Below are positions 26,076 to 34,305 of a stretch of DNA of 64,000 nucleotides, in pieces. The stretch is taken from assembly GCF_002355475.1 (NCBI RefSeq), contig NZ_AP014862.1:868001-932000 (forward strand). The letters are read 5' to 3'. This stretch comes from Pseudomonas furukawaii. Lineage in GTDB: Bacteria; Pseudomonadota; Gammaproteobacteria; Pseudomonadales; Pseudomonadaceae. The first letter of the stretch is position 1. Every line of letters begins with the position of its first letter. A model generated the notes under the pieces. The model did no database searches. It was not told where the DNA came from and saw only the letters and a program-made list of their open reading frames with translations. The translations under genes and the position numbers were made by a program.

Positions 26076-26357
26076 ATGACCTCGACCCATTCCCCGTCCA
26101 CCGGCGCGGCGTCGCAAGCCGCGCCGGTCCCGTCTCCCGAACGCCAGGACGCCGTCGAGCGCCTGGGCCGCCTGCAGCACCAGTACGACCTGTTGCAATT
26201 GCGCATCCAGCGCGTGGAAGAGGGCGCCGAGCCCGAGGACGGCTCCAGCCTGGCCATGCTCCGCATGCGCCTGGAGGGCCTGCGCCAGGACCTCGATCGC
26301 CAGCGTCGTCGCGCCAGCGGCCAGTGCTGCAACTGCGGGGGCGGCTGTCGGGGCTGA
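26076..26357 (+). CDS. YdcH-related small protein with C-terminal cysteine cluster
   Basis: A 93-residue protein: a disordered Ser/Ala/Pro-rich start (1-22), a helical hairpin (25-77), and a tail with Cys84, Cys85, Cys87 and Cys91 (CCNCGGGC). The helical part QYDLLQLRIQRVEEG ... DGSSLAMLRM lines up with EYQELDSRIYQVEDG ... DGALHNLKMQ of the upstream YdcH-like protein, so the two look like divergent tandem duplicates. The four cysteines could bind zinc or an iron-sulfur cluster. An ANR box lies 60 bases upstream. radA starts 42 bases downstream. No function can be assigned. From memory it corresponds in position to PA4610. Confidence 0.75.
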   Translation: MTSTHSPSTGAASQAAPVPSPERQDAVERLGRLQHQYDLLQLRIQRVEEGAEPEDGSSLAMLRMRLEGLRQDLDRQRRRASGQCCNCGGGCRG

Positions 26358-26399
26358 TCCGCTATCATGCGGCCTTTGGTTTTCTGACGGAGGCCGCTG

Positions 26400-27767
26400 A
26401 TGGCCAAGGCCAAGCGCATGTACGGCTGCACCGAGTGCGGCTCCACCTTCCCCAAATGGGCCGGCCAGTGCGCCGATTGCGGAGCCTGGAACACCCTGGT
26501 GGAAACCGTGCTGGAAGGTGCCGCCGCCAGCTCCTCGAACGGTCGCGGCGGCTGGGCCGGCCAACAGACGCAGATCAAGACCCTGGCGGAAGTCAGCGTC
26601 GAGGAGATGCCGCGATTCTCCACCGCGTCCAACGAACTGGATCGCGTGCTGGGCGGCGGCCTGGTCGATGGCTCGGTGGTGCTGATCGGCGGCGACCCCG
26701 GCATCGGCAAGTCCACCATTCTGCTGCAGACCCTCTGCAATATCGCCGCGCGTTTCCCGGCGCTCTACGTCACCGGCGAGGAGTCCCAGCAGCAGGTCGC
26801 CATGCGCGCCCGCCGGCTGGGGCTGCCGGAGGACAAGCTCAAGGTCATGACCGAGACCTGCATCGAGACCATCATCGCCACCGCCCGGATGGAAAAGCCC
26901 AAGGTGATGGTGATCGACTCGATCCAGACCATCTTCACCGAACAGTTGCAATCCGCCCCCGGCGGCGTGTCCCAGGTGCGGGAGAGCGCGGCCCTGCTGG
27001 TGCGCTTCGCCAAGCAGAGCGGCACGGCGATCTTCCTGGTCGGCCACGTCACCAAGGAAGGCGCGCTGGCCGGCCCGCGCGTGCTGGAGCACATGGTGGA
27101 CACGGTGCTGTACTTCGAGGGGGAGTCCGACGGCCGCCTGCGCCTGTTGCGGGCGGTGAAGAACCGCTTCGGCGCGGTGAACGAGCTGGGCGTGTTCGGC
27201 ATGACCGACAAGGGGCTCAAGGAAGTCTCCAACCCCTCGGCGATCTTCCTCACCCGTGCCCAGGAGTCGGTGCCCGGCAGCGTGGTGATGGCCACCTGGG
27301 AGGGCTCGCGGCCCATGCTGGTGGAGGTGCAGGCCCTGGTGGACACCAGCCACCTGGCCAACCCGCGCCGGGTGACCCTGGGCCTGGACCAGAACCGCCT
27401 GGCGATGCTGCTGGCGGTGCTGCACCGCCACGGCGGCATCCCGACCTACGACCAGGACGTGTTCCTCAACGTGGTGGGCGGGGTGAAGGTGCTGGAAACC
27501 GCCTCGGACCTGGCGCTGATCGCCGCCATCATCTCCAGCCTGCGCAATCGCCCATTGCCCCACGACCTGCTGGTGTTCGGCGAAGTCGGCCTGTCCGGCG
27601 AGGTGCGTCCGGTGCCCAGTGGCCAGGAGCGCCTGAAGGAGGCCGCGAAGCACGGCTTCAAGCGCGCGATAGTGCCCAGGGGCAACGCCCCCAAGGAATC
27701 CCCGGCGGGCCTCCAGGTCATCGCGGTGACGCGCCTGGAGCAGGCGCTGGATGCGTTGTTCGAGTGA
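26400..27767 (+). CDS. radA: DNA repair protein RadA
   Basis: A 455-residue RecA-like ATPase that promotes branch migration of recombination intermediates. The N-terminal C4 zinc finger uses Cys10, Cys13, Cys24 and Cys27. The Walker A motif is GGDPGIGKST (97-106). The RadA-specific KNRFG motif is present, and the C-terminal Lon-like domain ends with VTRLEQALDALF. Length matches E. coli RadA (460). The ATG follows an ACGGAGG-type site. Confidence 0.97.
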   Translation: MAKAKRMYGCTECGSTFPKWAGQCADCGAWNTLVETVLEGAAASSSNGRGGWAGQQTQIKTLAEVSVEEMPRFSTASNELDRVLGGGLVDGSVVLIGGDPGIGKSTILLQTLCNIAARFPALYVTGEESQQQVAMRARRLGLPEDKLKVMTETCIETIIATARMEKPKVMVIDSIQTIFTEQLQSAPGGVSQVRESAALLVRFAKQSGTAIFLVGHVTKEGALAGPRVLEHMVDTVLYFEGESDGRLRLLRAVKNRFGAVNELGVFGMTDKGLKEVSNPSAIFLTRAQESVPGSVVMATWEGSRPMLVEVQALVDTSHLANPRRVTLGLDQNRLAMLLAVLHRHGGIPTYDQDVFLNVVGGVKVLETASDLALIAAIISSLRNRPLPHDLLVFGEVGLSGEVRPVPSGQERLKEAAKHGFKRAIVPRGNAPKESPAGLQVIAVTRLEQALDALFE

Positions 27768-27818
27768 GGGCGAGCGCCGGGAGGAGGCGGCAGGGTGTCG
27801 CGGGCGGGACGGGATTTC

Positions 27819-27877
27819 GTAGGAGCCGGCTCGTCGGCGAAGGGGCGGAGCTGTTCGCGGGCAAGCCCGCTCCTACG
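27819..27877. repeat. REP pair (inverted)
   Basis: Two REP units in inverted orientation between convergent radA and mapZ: GTAGGAGCCGGCTC at 27819-27832 and its partner ending CCCGCTCCTAC at about 27867-27877, with GCGGGCAAGCCCGC as the second palindrome. It is the same family as the cluster at 655-772. Confidence 0.8.
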
Positions 27878-27894
27878 GGGAGGCGGGTATCCGC

Positions 27895-28263
27895 TCAGGA
27901 CTCGCCGAGCGCCGAGAGGTCCCGTTCCAGCAGTTCCTCGTCCCCCAGGTTGAGTTCCACCAGCCGTCGCAGGTGGCTGATGGAGTCCAGGTCGATGTGG
28001 CGGCAGACGAAGCCCAGGTGACCGTCCTGGTCGCGGGCCAATTCCACCTCCATCACCACCTGGACATCGGCGCCCAGCTCGATGCGAACCCTGAACTCGC
28101 GCGCCGGGTCGCCGGACCAGTCGTCCGGGCTTACGACCATCAACCCCTTCAGGGAAATGTCGTGCAGTTTCGCCACCCAGCGCCGGTCGCCCTGTTCGAT
28201 CGAGGTGGCGGCGTCGAAGTCGATGCGGTGGAAGCGCCGACGCTCGTTGGCGGATTCACTCAT
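27895..28263 (-). CDS. mapZ: PilZ-domain c-di-GMP receptor, MapZ-like
   Basis: A 122-residue single PilZ domain. The c-di-GMP motifs are RRRFHR (8-13) and DISLKG (35-40), i.e. RxxxR and D/NxSxxG. The C-terminal [18 protein letters not shown] helix is highly conserved with P. aeruginosa PA4608 (MapZ), which binds methyltransferase CheR1 when loaded with c-di-GMP and so dampens chemotaxis adaptation. The ATG at 28263 has AAGGAG upstream. An extension to 28287 lacks a site. It lies just downstream of glyA and morA, on the same strand. Confidence 0.88.
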   Translation of the reverse strand: MSESANERRRFHRIDFDAATSIEQGDRRWVAKLHDISLKGLMVVSPDDWSGDPAREFRVRIELGADVQVVMEVELARDQDGHLGFVCRHIDLDSISHLRRLVELNLGDEELLERDLSALGES

Positions 28264-28357
28264 GTCCGTACTCCTTGGAAATTTCACCCACTATAGACAA
28301 GGCTGGAACGCGCCGCCCGGACCCTTCGACCGCAGTGGCCAGTGGTCCGGCGACATG

Positions 28358-28384
28358 AAAAAGCCCGGCATCGGCCGGGCTCCT
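28358..28384 (-). terminator. Rho-independent terminator of glyA
   Basis: On the minus strand the stem AGCCCGG/CCGGGCT with a short loop is followed by TTTTT. It lies 19 bases after the glyA stop. Confidence 0.85.
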
Positions 28385-28402
28385 TCATTGCCTTCCTGTC
28401 GC

Positions 28403-29656
28403 TTACTTGCCGTAGACCGGCAGGCGGGCGCAGACGGCCTTGACCTTCTCGCGAACCGCATCGACCACGGACTCGTCACCCATGTTGTCGAGGATGTCGC
28501 AGATCCAGCCGGCCAGCTCGCGGCACTCGGCTTCCTTGAAGCCACGGGTGGTCACGGCCGGGGTGCCGATACGCAGGCCGGAGGTGACGAAGGGGGAGCG
28601 CGGGTCGTTCGGCACCGAGTTCTTGTTCACGGTGATGAAGGCGCGGCCCAGGGCGGCGTCCGCGTCCTTGCCAGTGATGTCCTGCTTGATCAGGGACAGC
28701 AGGAACAGGTGGTTCTGGGTGCCACCGGAAACCACGTCGAAGCCGCGGTCGATGAAGACCTGGGCCATGGTCTGGGCGTTCTTCAGGACCTGCTGCTGGT
28801 AGGCCTTGAACTCGGGCTGCAGGGCTTCCTTGAAGCACACCGCCTTGGCGGCGATGACGTGCTCCAGCGGGCCGCCCTGGGCGCCCGGGAAGACGGCGGA
28901 GTTCAGCTTCTTCTCGATCTCCTCGTTCTTGCGGGCGAGGATCAGGCCGCCACGCGGGCCGCGCAGGGTCTTGTGGGTGGTGGTGGTGACCACGTCGGCG
29001 AAGGGCACCGGGTTCGGGTAGACACCCGCGGCGACCAGGCCGGCCACGTGGGCCATGTCGACGAACAGGTAGGCGCCTACCTTGTCGGCGATGGCGCGGA
29101 AGCGGGCGAAGTCCAGGACCTGGGAGTAGGCGGAGAAGCCGGCGACGATCATCTTCGGCTTGTGCTCCACGGCCAGGCGCTCGACTTCGTCGTAGTCGAT
29201 CAGGCCGTTGGCGTCGATGCCGTACTGCACGGCGTTGTACAGCTTGCCGGAGGAGGAGACGGAGGCGCCGTGGGTCAGGTGGCCGCCGTGGGCGAGGCTC
29301 ATGCCGAGGATGGTGTCACCGGCGTTCAGCAGGGCGAGGTAGACGGCGGCGTTGGCCTGGGAGCCGGCATGGGGCTGGACGTTGGCGTAGTCGGCGCCGA
29401 ACAGTTCCTTGGCGCGGTCGATGGCCAGTTGCTCGACGATGTCGACGTATTCGCAGCCGCCGTAGTAGCGCTTGTGCGGATAGCCTTCGGCGTACTTGTT
29501 GGTCAGCACGGAGCCCTGGGCTTCCATCACCGCCGGGCTGGTGTAGTTCTCGGAGGCGATGAGCTCGATGTGCTCTTCCTGGCGCTGGGCTTCTTGCTCC
29601 ATGGCGGCGAAGAGTTCGGCATCGTAGCGGGCGAGGGTCAAATCACGGCTGAACAT
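28403..29656 (-). CDS. glyA: Serine hydroxymethyltransferase GlyA
   Basis: A 417-residue PLP enzyme converting serine and tetrahydrofolate to glycine and 5,10-methylene-THF, the main one-carbon source. The PLP lysine is Lys229 in [20 protein letters not shown] and GGCEYVD are substrate and dimer signatures. The ATG at 29656 has GAGGA upstream; an upstream in-frame codon at 29668 is not needed. Pseudomonas often has more than one glyA. This position beside morA corresponds to the PA4602 copy (from memory). It is downstream of morA on the same strand, 167 bases away. Confidence 0.97.
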   Translation of the reverse strand: MFSRDLTLARYDAELFAAMEQEAQRQEEHIELIASENYTSPAVMEAQGSVLTNKYAEGYPHKRYYGGCEYVDIVEQLAIDRAKELFGADYANVQPHAGSQANAAVYLALLNAGDTILGMSLAHGGHLTHGASVSSSGKLYNAVQYGIDANGLIDYDEVERLAVEHKPKMIVAGFSAYSQVLDFARFRAIADKVGAYLFVDMAHVAGLVAAGVYPNPVPFADVVTTTTHKTLRGPRGGLILARKNEEIEKKLNSAVFPGAQGGPLEHVIAAKAVCFKEALQPEFKAYQQQVLKNAQTMAQVFIDRGFDVVSGGTQNHLFLLSLIKQDITGKDADAALGRAFITVNKNSVPNDPRSPFVTSGLRIGTPAVTTRGFKEAECRELAGWICDILDNMGDESVVDAVREKVKAVCARLPVYGK

Positions 29657-29823
29657 GGCGGTCCTCATAAGGATCGGTGCTGGGAAAGGGGCGCATTCTA
29701 CCCGATAGGTCGCGGGCTGGCATATGAAGGTCGGTCATGGGATGGACGAATGGGCTTCAAGATGACGACGCCAGCACCGAAGCATCGACAGTTCCGTCGT
29801 TCCCCGAGCTGGTGCCACAGCCG

Positions 29824-32800
29824 TCAACTGAGGATGAAATTCGCGCTGGCGCCGAACAGCTGGGCGAACCGGGCCGCCGGCACCGGGTGGCCGAACAGGT
29901 AGCCCTGCACCTCGTCGCAGCCATGTTCGCGCAGGAAGTCCAGCTGGGCGTGGGTTTCCACGCCTTCCGCGATCACCGCCAGGTTCAGGCTGTGGGCCAT
30001 GGCGATGATGGCGCGGGCGATCTGGGCGTCGCGCTCGCCATCGGGCAGTCCGTCGACGAAGCTGCGGTCGATCTTCAGCACGTCGATGGGGAACTGTTTC
30101 AGGTAGTTCAGCGAGGAGTAGCCGGTGCCGAAGTCGTCCACGGCGATGCACAGGCCGAGGCGCTTGAGGTTCTCCAGGATGGCCATGGCTTCGGCCACGT
30201 CGCGCATCAGGATGGACTCGGTCAGCTCCAGTTCCAGGCAGGCCGGCGGCAGGCCGCTGTCGTCGAGGATGCTGGCGATGCGCTGGGCCAGCTGGCCATC
30301 GGCGAACTGGCGGGCGGAGAGGTTCACCGAGATCTTCGGCAGGCGCATTTTCGCCTGGTGCCAGGCCTTGAGCTGGCGGCAGGCTTCGGCCAGCACCCAG
30401 TCGCCCACCTGCACCACCAGTCCGAGTTCTTCCAGCACCGGGATGAACTCGGCCGGCGACACCAGGCCGCGTGTCGGATGGCGCCAGCGCAGCAGGGCCT
30501 CGACGCCGGTGAGGCGCTTGCCGTCGCCGGAAAACTGCGGCTGGTAATAAAGGAGGAACTCGCCCTGTTCCAGGGCGTGGCGCAGGTCGCTCTCCAGCTC
30601 CAGGCGCTCCAGGGCGCGGGCGTTCATGTCGGCCTGGTAGAACTGGAAGTTGTTCTTGCCCCGCTCCTTGGCGTGGTACATGGCGGTGTCGGCGTTCTTC
30701 ATCAGCTGGCTCAGTTCGCGGCCGTCCTGGGGCGAGAGGGCGATGCCGATGGAGGCGGTGACGAAGAACTCGCGGCCTTCCAGGATGAAGGGGCGGGCCA
30801 GGCTGGCGAGGATCTGCTCGGCCACGTGGATGGCGCGGTTCAAGGCACCTTCGCGGGTGGCCCGGGGTTGCAGCAGCAGGGTGAATTCGTCGCCGCCCAT
30901 GCGCGCCACCGTGTCATCGTCGTCCACGCAGGCGGCCAGGCGCACGGCCACGTCCTTGAGCATCCGGTCGCCCGCGGCGTGGCCCAGGGAGTCGTTGATG
31001 GGCTTGAAGCGGTCCAGGTCGAGGAACATCAGCACCACCCATTCCTGATGCCGTTCGGCATGGAGCAGGGCGGTGTGCAGGCGGTCCTGGAACAGGGTGC
31101 GGTTGGGCAGGTGGGTCAGGCCGTCGTAGTAGGCCAGGCGGTGGATGCGCTGCTCGCTGGCCTTGCGTTCGCTGATGTCGCTGAAGAAGCAGACGTAGCT
31201 CACCAGGTCGCCGTCCTCGTCCTGCACGGCGGTGATGCCCACCCAGGCCGGGTAGTTGTCGCCGACCCGGCGCCTGAGCCAGACCTCGCCCTCCCAGCTG
31301 CCGCGCTGGTTGAGCTGGCCGATCACGTAGTTGAGCTGGTTGGCCTGCTGGCGGTCGGCGGTGAGCATGGAGGGCACCTGGTCCAGCACCTCCTCGGCGG
31401 CGTAGCCGGTGATGCGGCAGAAGGCTTCGTTGACCTGGACGATGTAGCCCGCCGGGTCGGTGACCAGGATGGCCGAAGTGGAATGCTCGAACACCGTGGC
31501 GGCCATGCGCATGTCCTTCTCGGCCCTGCGCTGCTGACTGATGTCGCGGCCGACGCCGAGCATGCCCTCGAAGCGGCCGTACTCGTCCCACATCAGCATG
31601 GTGCGCAGCTCCACCGGGATCTTCTGCCCGTCGGCGCGCATGCAATCGAAGAAGAACAGCCGGGCGGGCATCTGGGCGCGCAGCTCCGCCAGGCGCTGGG
31701 GGTTGCCCAGGGCGTTGCGCACCTGCTCCAGTTGCTCGAACAGCGCCCCCATCTGCCGTGGATCGGCGGCCAAGCTGTAGAAGCCGTTGTCCAGGGCCCA
31801 GTCGACGCTGTAGCCCAGCACCGGCAGCACCGAGGGGCTGACGTAGTTCACGCCCAGTTCGGAGTCGGTGGTGAAGATCACGTCGCTGATGCTCTCGGCC
31901 AGCATGCGGTAGCGGCGACCGCTCTCGCGCATGGACTCGGTGGCCTCGATCTGTTCGGTGATGTCCTTGGCCACGCCGATCAGGCGGCCGACGCGGCCCT
32001 TGTCGTCCCGGGACAGGGCCTGCTCGCGAATCTCGAACCAGTGCCAGCTGCCGTCCTTGTGGCGCCAGCGCAACTGGCACTGCAGCAGCTTGCCGTCGCT
32101 GACCACCTGCTGGAGGCAGCGCATGCGCCAGTAGAGCTCCTGGTCGTCGGGGTGGAGAATGCCCTCCCAGAAGCGCTCGCCCATGGCGCGCACGTCGCGG
32201 CGGCTGTAGCCGAGCTGCTGGGCGAGGCGGTTGTTGCTGAGCATGACCCGCTTGCCGATGACGTCGTGGACATAGAGGGTGTCGGGCACCGCCAGCACCA
32301 CGTCCGACCAGAAGCGCTCGCGCTCGATCAGCGAGAGCTCCACCTGCTTGCGGCTGGTGATGTCGTTGATGCTGAGGGTCACCGCGTCCAGGTCCTGGAC
32401 CAGCTCAGGCAAGCGCAGGACCAGCCAGATGTGTCGCTCCTGGCCCAGGGGAGTGGTGATCCGGCTCTCCATCTCCAACTGCTTCTCGCCCCCCAGCAGG
32501 GCGGCCATCAGGCGGAAGCGGATACCGCCTTCATGGAGGGGGCGGGAGCCGATGAGTTGCTTCCAGGCCTGTTCCCCGTTGGCCACTTCCAGCAGGCGCA
32601 TGGCCACCTGGTTGACCTCGGTGATGCGCAACAGGCGCAGGGCTTCGTCCTGGCGCTCCGGGTGTTCCTGCATCCAGGCGCCCAGGCTGGCGGCGTCGCG
32701 CACGCCCTGGCGGATCAGGTAGCGGCGCAGTTCCGCCAGGTCCAGCACGCAGAGGGCGATGCCGCTGCCCTCGAAGATGTCCTGGTAGCGCCTGCGGGTT

Positions 32801-34071
32801 TCCTGCAGGACGTTCAGGGCCCGCTGTTCTTCGGTCACGTCCCGCAATACCCAGACATAGCCCAGCAACTGGGCGCCGTCGGTGAGGTCGTTGCGGGTCA
32901 CCGCCAGCAGGCGCTGCTCGCCGTCCAGCTCGAATTGCACCAGGTCGGAGACCGGCTCGTGATCCTGGCCCGGAGCGTGCAATAGCAGCGGATCCAGCTC
33001 CGGCAGCAGGGCCAGCAGGTGATGGTCCTGGGCGGCGTCGCCGCTGACGCCGAAGAGCGCCTGGGCCTGGGGGTTGAGGTAGCTCAGGTGGCCATCGACG
33101 CGGGTCACCAGCACCCGCTCCTCGATCACGCCCAGGGCGCTGGCGGCCTGGCGAAGGGAGCGCCGGGAGGCATCGTTGAGCGCTTGCAGGCTGCGTTGCT
33201 CGCGCTGCAGGTAGTAGAGCGCGATCAACGCCAGGCTGGCGGCGATGAGGAACAGCAGCAGCTTGCTCAGCAGCTCCGGCAGCAGGCTGGAGCGGACCAG
33301 TCGCTCGTCATGGAGCGCGCGGACCTGCCAGTCGCTGTTGGCCAGCGGCGAGGCCAGGATGGTCTGGGCCTCCTGTTCGGCGGTCACCGGGGTGATGATG
33401 GCGCGGGCGCCGCCGGTCCTGCCGCTCTGGGCGAGGACGCGCTGGAGGTAACCGTCTTCCAGCAGCCAGCGGTAGTCGCGGTCCTCGTTCTTCAGCAGCC
33501 AGGCGCGGATGGCCTCGGCGTCCATGCGTACGGCCCAGTAGGCGCTGGCCTCGGGCAGGGGCGACTGGCGCAACAGCAGGTAGACCTCGCCGCGGTCGCG
33601 GGGGCTGAAGGCGTAGTGGTAGAGCTCGCCTTCGCTGCGCTGGGCCAGGTTGGCGAGAAAGAGCTCGTCGTCGCTGTTCGCCCGGGTGTCCGCCAGCACG
33701 CCACCATTGGGGTTGAGCCAGGCGAGGCTGCTGGCGGCCGGCAGCAGCGGCTTCAGCAGGTCCAGCGCGGCCAGGCGTTGTTCCTCCCGTTCGGGGTCGG
33801 GGGCCTGGTGGCGGAGCAGGGCGATCGCGGCGTCTGCCTTGAGCTGCATCACCACTTCCAGGTGGCTCGCGAGCTCGCGTGTCAGGGTGTAGTTGCGTTC
33901 CCGGGCGCCGTCCTGCAGCTGGCGGTACTCCTGGTGCAGCTGCCAGAACAGCAGGGACAGCATCAGCAGCACCAGGCCTGCGAGGAGGCCCTTGACCGAG
34001 CGGCGCGTGGGAGCGCCAGGCAGGGGTTGTCCTGGCTCACGCTGGGTGAGTGATGGCGGGCGGTCTGGCAC
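29824..34071 (-). CDS. morA: MorA-type sensor with PAS domains, GGDEF and EAL
   Basis: A giant inner-membrane c-di-GMP enzyme of about 1415 residues. Two membrane helices (about 27-46 and 268-287) flank a periplasmic sensor region. About five PAS/PAC units follow between 300 and 920 (recognisable endings such as RDVTEEQRA, KDITEQIEA, RDISQQRRA, SDISERKAS). Next is a diguanylate cyclase domain with intact GGDEF (1059-1063) and then a phosphodiesterase domain with EAL (1191-1193). Both active sites look complete, so it may be bifunctional. A GTG at 34071 is taken as start: AGGA lies nine bases upstream, and the length equals P. aeruginosa MorA as I remember it. ATGs at 34152 and 34233 are alternatives with weaker sites. 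Related MorA proteins control motility timing, biofilm and protease secretion. Confidence 0.9.
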   Translation of the reverse strand: MPDRPPSLTQREPGQPLPGAPTRRSVKGLLAGLVLLMLSLLFWQLHQEYRQLQDGARERNYTLTRELASHLEVVMQLKADAAIALLRHQAPDPEREEQRLAALDLLKPLLPAASSLAWLNPNGGVLADTRANSDDELFLANLAQRSEGELYHYAFSPRDRGEVYLLLRQSPLPEASAYWAVRMDAEAIRAWLLKNEDRDYRWLLEDGYLQRVLAQSGRTGGARAIITPVTAEQEAQTILASPLANSDWQVRALHDERLVRSSLLPELLSKLLLFLIAASLALIALYYLQREQRSLQALNDASRRSLRQAASALGVIEERVLVTRVDGHLSYLNPQAQALFGVSGDAAQDHHLLALLPELDPLLLHAPGQDHEPVSDLVQFELDGEQRLLAVTRNDLTDGAQLLGYVWVLRDVTEEQRALNVLQETRRRYQDIFEGSGIALCVLDLAELRRYLIRQGVRDAASLGAWMQEHPERQDEALRLLRITEVNQVAMRLLEVANGEQAWKQLIGSRPLHEGGIRFRLMAALLGGEKQLEMESRITTPLGQERHIWLVLRLPELVQDLDAVTLSINDITSRKQVELSLIERERFWSDVVLAVPDTLYVHDVIGKRVMLSNNRLAQQLGYSRRDVRAMGERFWEGILHPDDQELYWRMRCLQQVVSDGKLLQCQLRWRHKDGSWHWFEIREQALSRDDKGRVGRLIGVAKDITEQIEATESMRESGRRYRMLAESISDVIFTTDSELGVNYVSPSVLPVLGYSVDWALDNGFYSLAADPRQMGALFEQLEQVRNALGNPQRLAELRAQMPARLFFFDCMRADGQKIPVELRTMLMWDEYGRFEGMLGVGRDISQQRRAEKDMRMAATVFEHSTSAILVTDPAGYIVQVNEAFCRITGYAAEEVLDQVPSMLTADRQQANQLNYVIGQLNQRGSWEGEVWLRRRVGDNYPAWVGITAVQDEDGDLVSYVCFFSDISERKASEQRIHRLAYYDGLTHLPNRTLFQDRLHTALLHAERHQEWVVLMFLDLDRFKPINDSLGHAAGDRMLKDVAVRLAACVDDDDTVARMGGDEFTLLLQPRATREGALNRAIHVAEQILASLARPFILEGREFFVTASIGIALSPQDGRELSQLMKNADTAMYHAKERGKNNFQFYQADMNARALERLELESDLRHALEQGEFLLYYQPQFSGDGKRLTGVEALLRWRHPTRGLVSPAEFIPVLEELGLVVQVGDWVLAEACRQLKAWHQAKMRLPKISVNLSARQFADGQLAQRIASILDDSGLPPACLELELTESILMRDVAEAMAILENLKRLGLCIAVDDFGTGYSSLNYLKQFPIDVLKIDRSFVDGLPDGERDAQIARAIIAMAHSLNLAVIAEGVETHAQLDFLREHGCDEVQGYLFGHPVPAARFAQLFGASANFILS

Positions 34072-34305
34072 GGATGGCGTTCCTGCGTTTACGGCTCGAT
34101 GGGCAGGTTGCGGTTCAGTCCGGACCGGCAGGGCCCGAGGACCGGCTAGCATGCCTTGAAGGGATTCAAAGTGCCAGCACGACCGACGAGCGTGGTTTGC
34201 CCTCCCAGGCGCATTCCGGTAGCTTTGCCGCACGCGCGCGGGAGCGCCTGTTCCCTGTATCGTCGCTCTCCCGCCTTTCCATCATCGTCAGCACCAAGGT
34301 CAGTC

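Noticed and set aside
29737-32985. A 1082-codon open frame on the plus strand opposite morA, and similar very long antisense frames elsewhere (for example 5651-8512, 20795-22585, 55406-57691)
   Set aside because: They are shadows of GC-rich genes on the other strand. Their translations are low-complexity (Gly/Ala/Arg/His/Gln-rich), lack ribosome binding sites, and show no family motifs.
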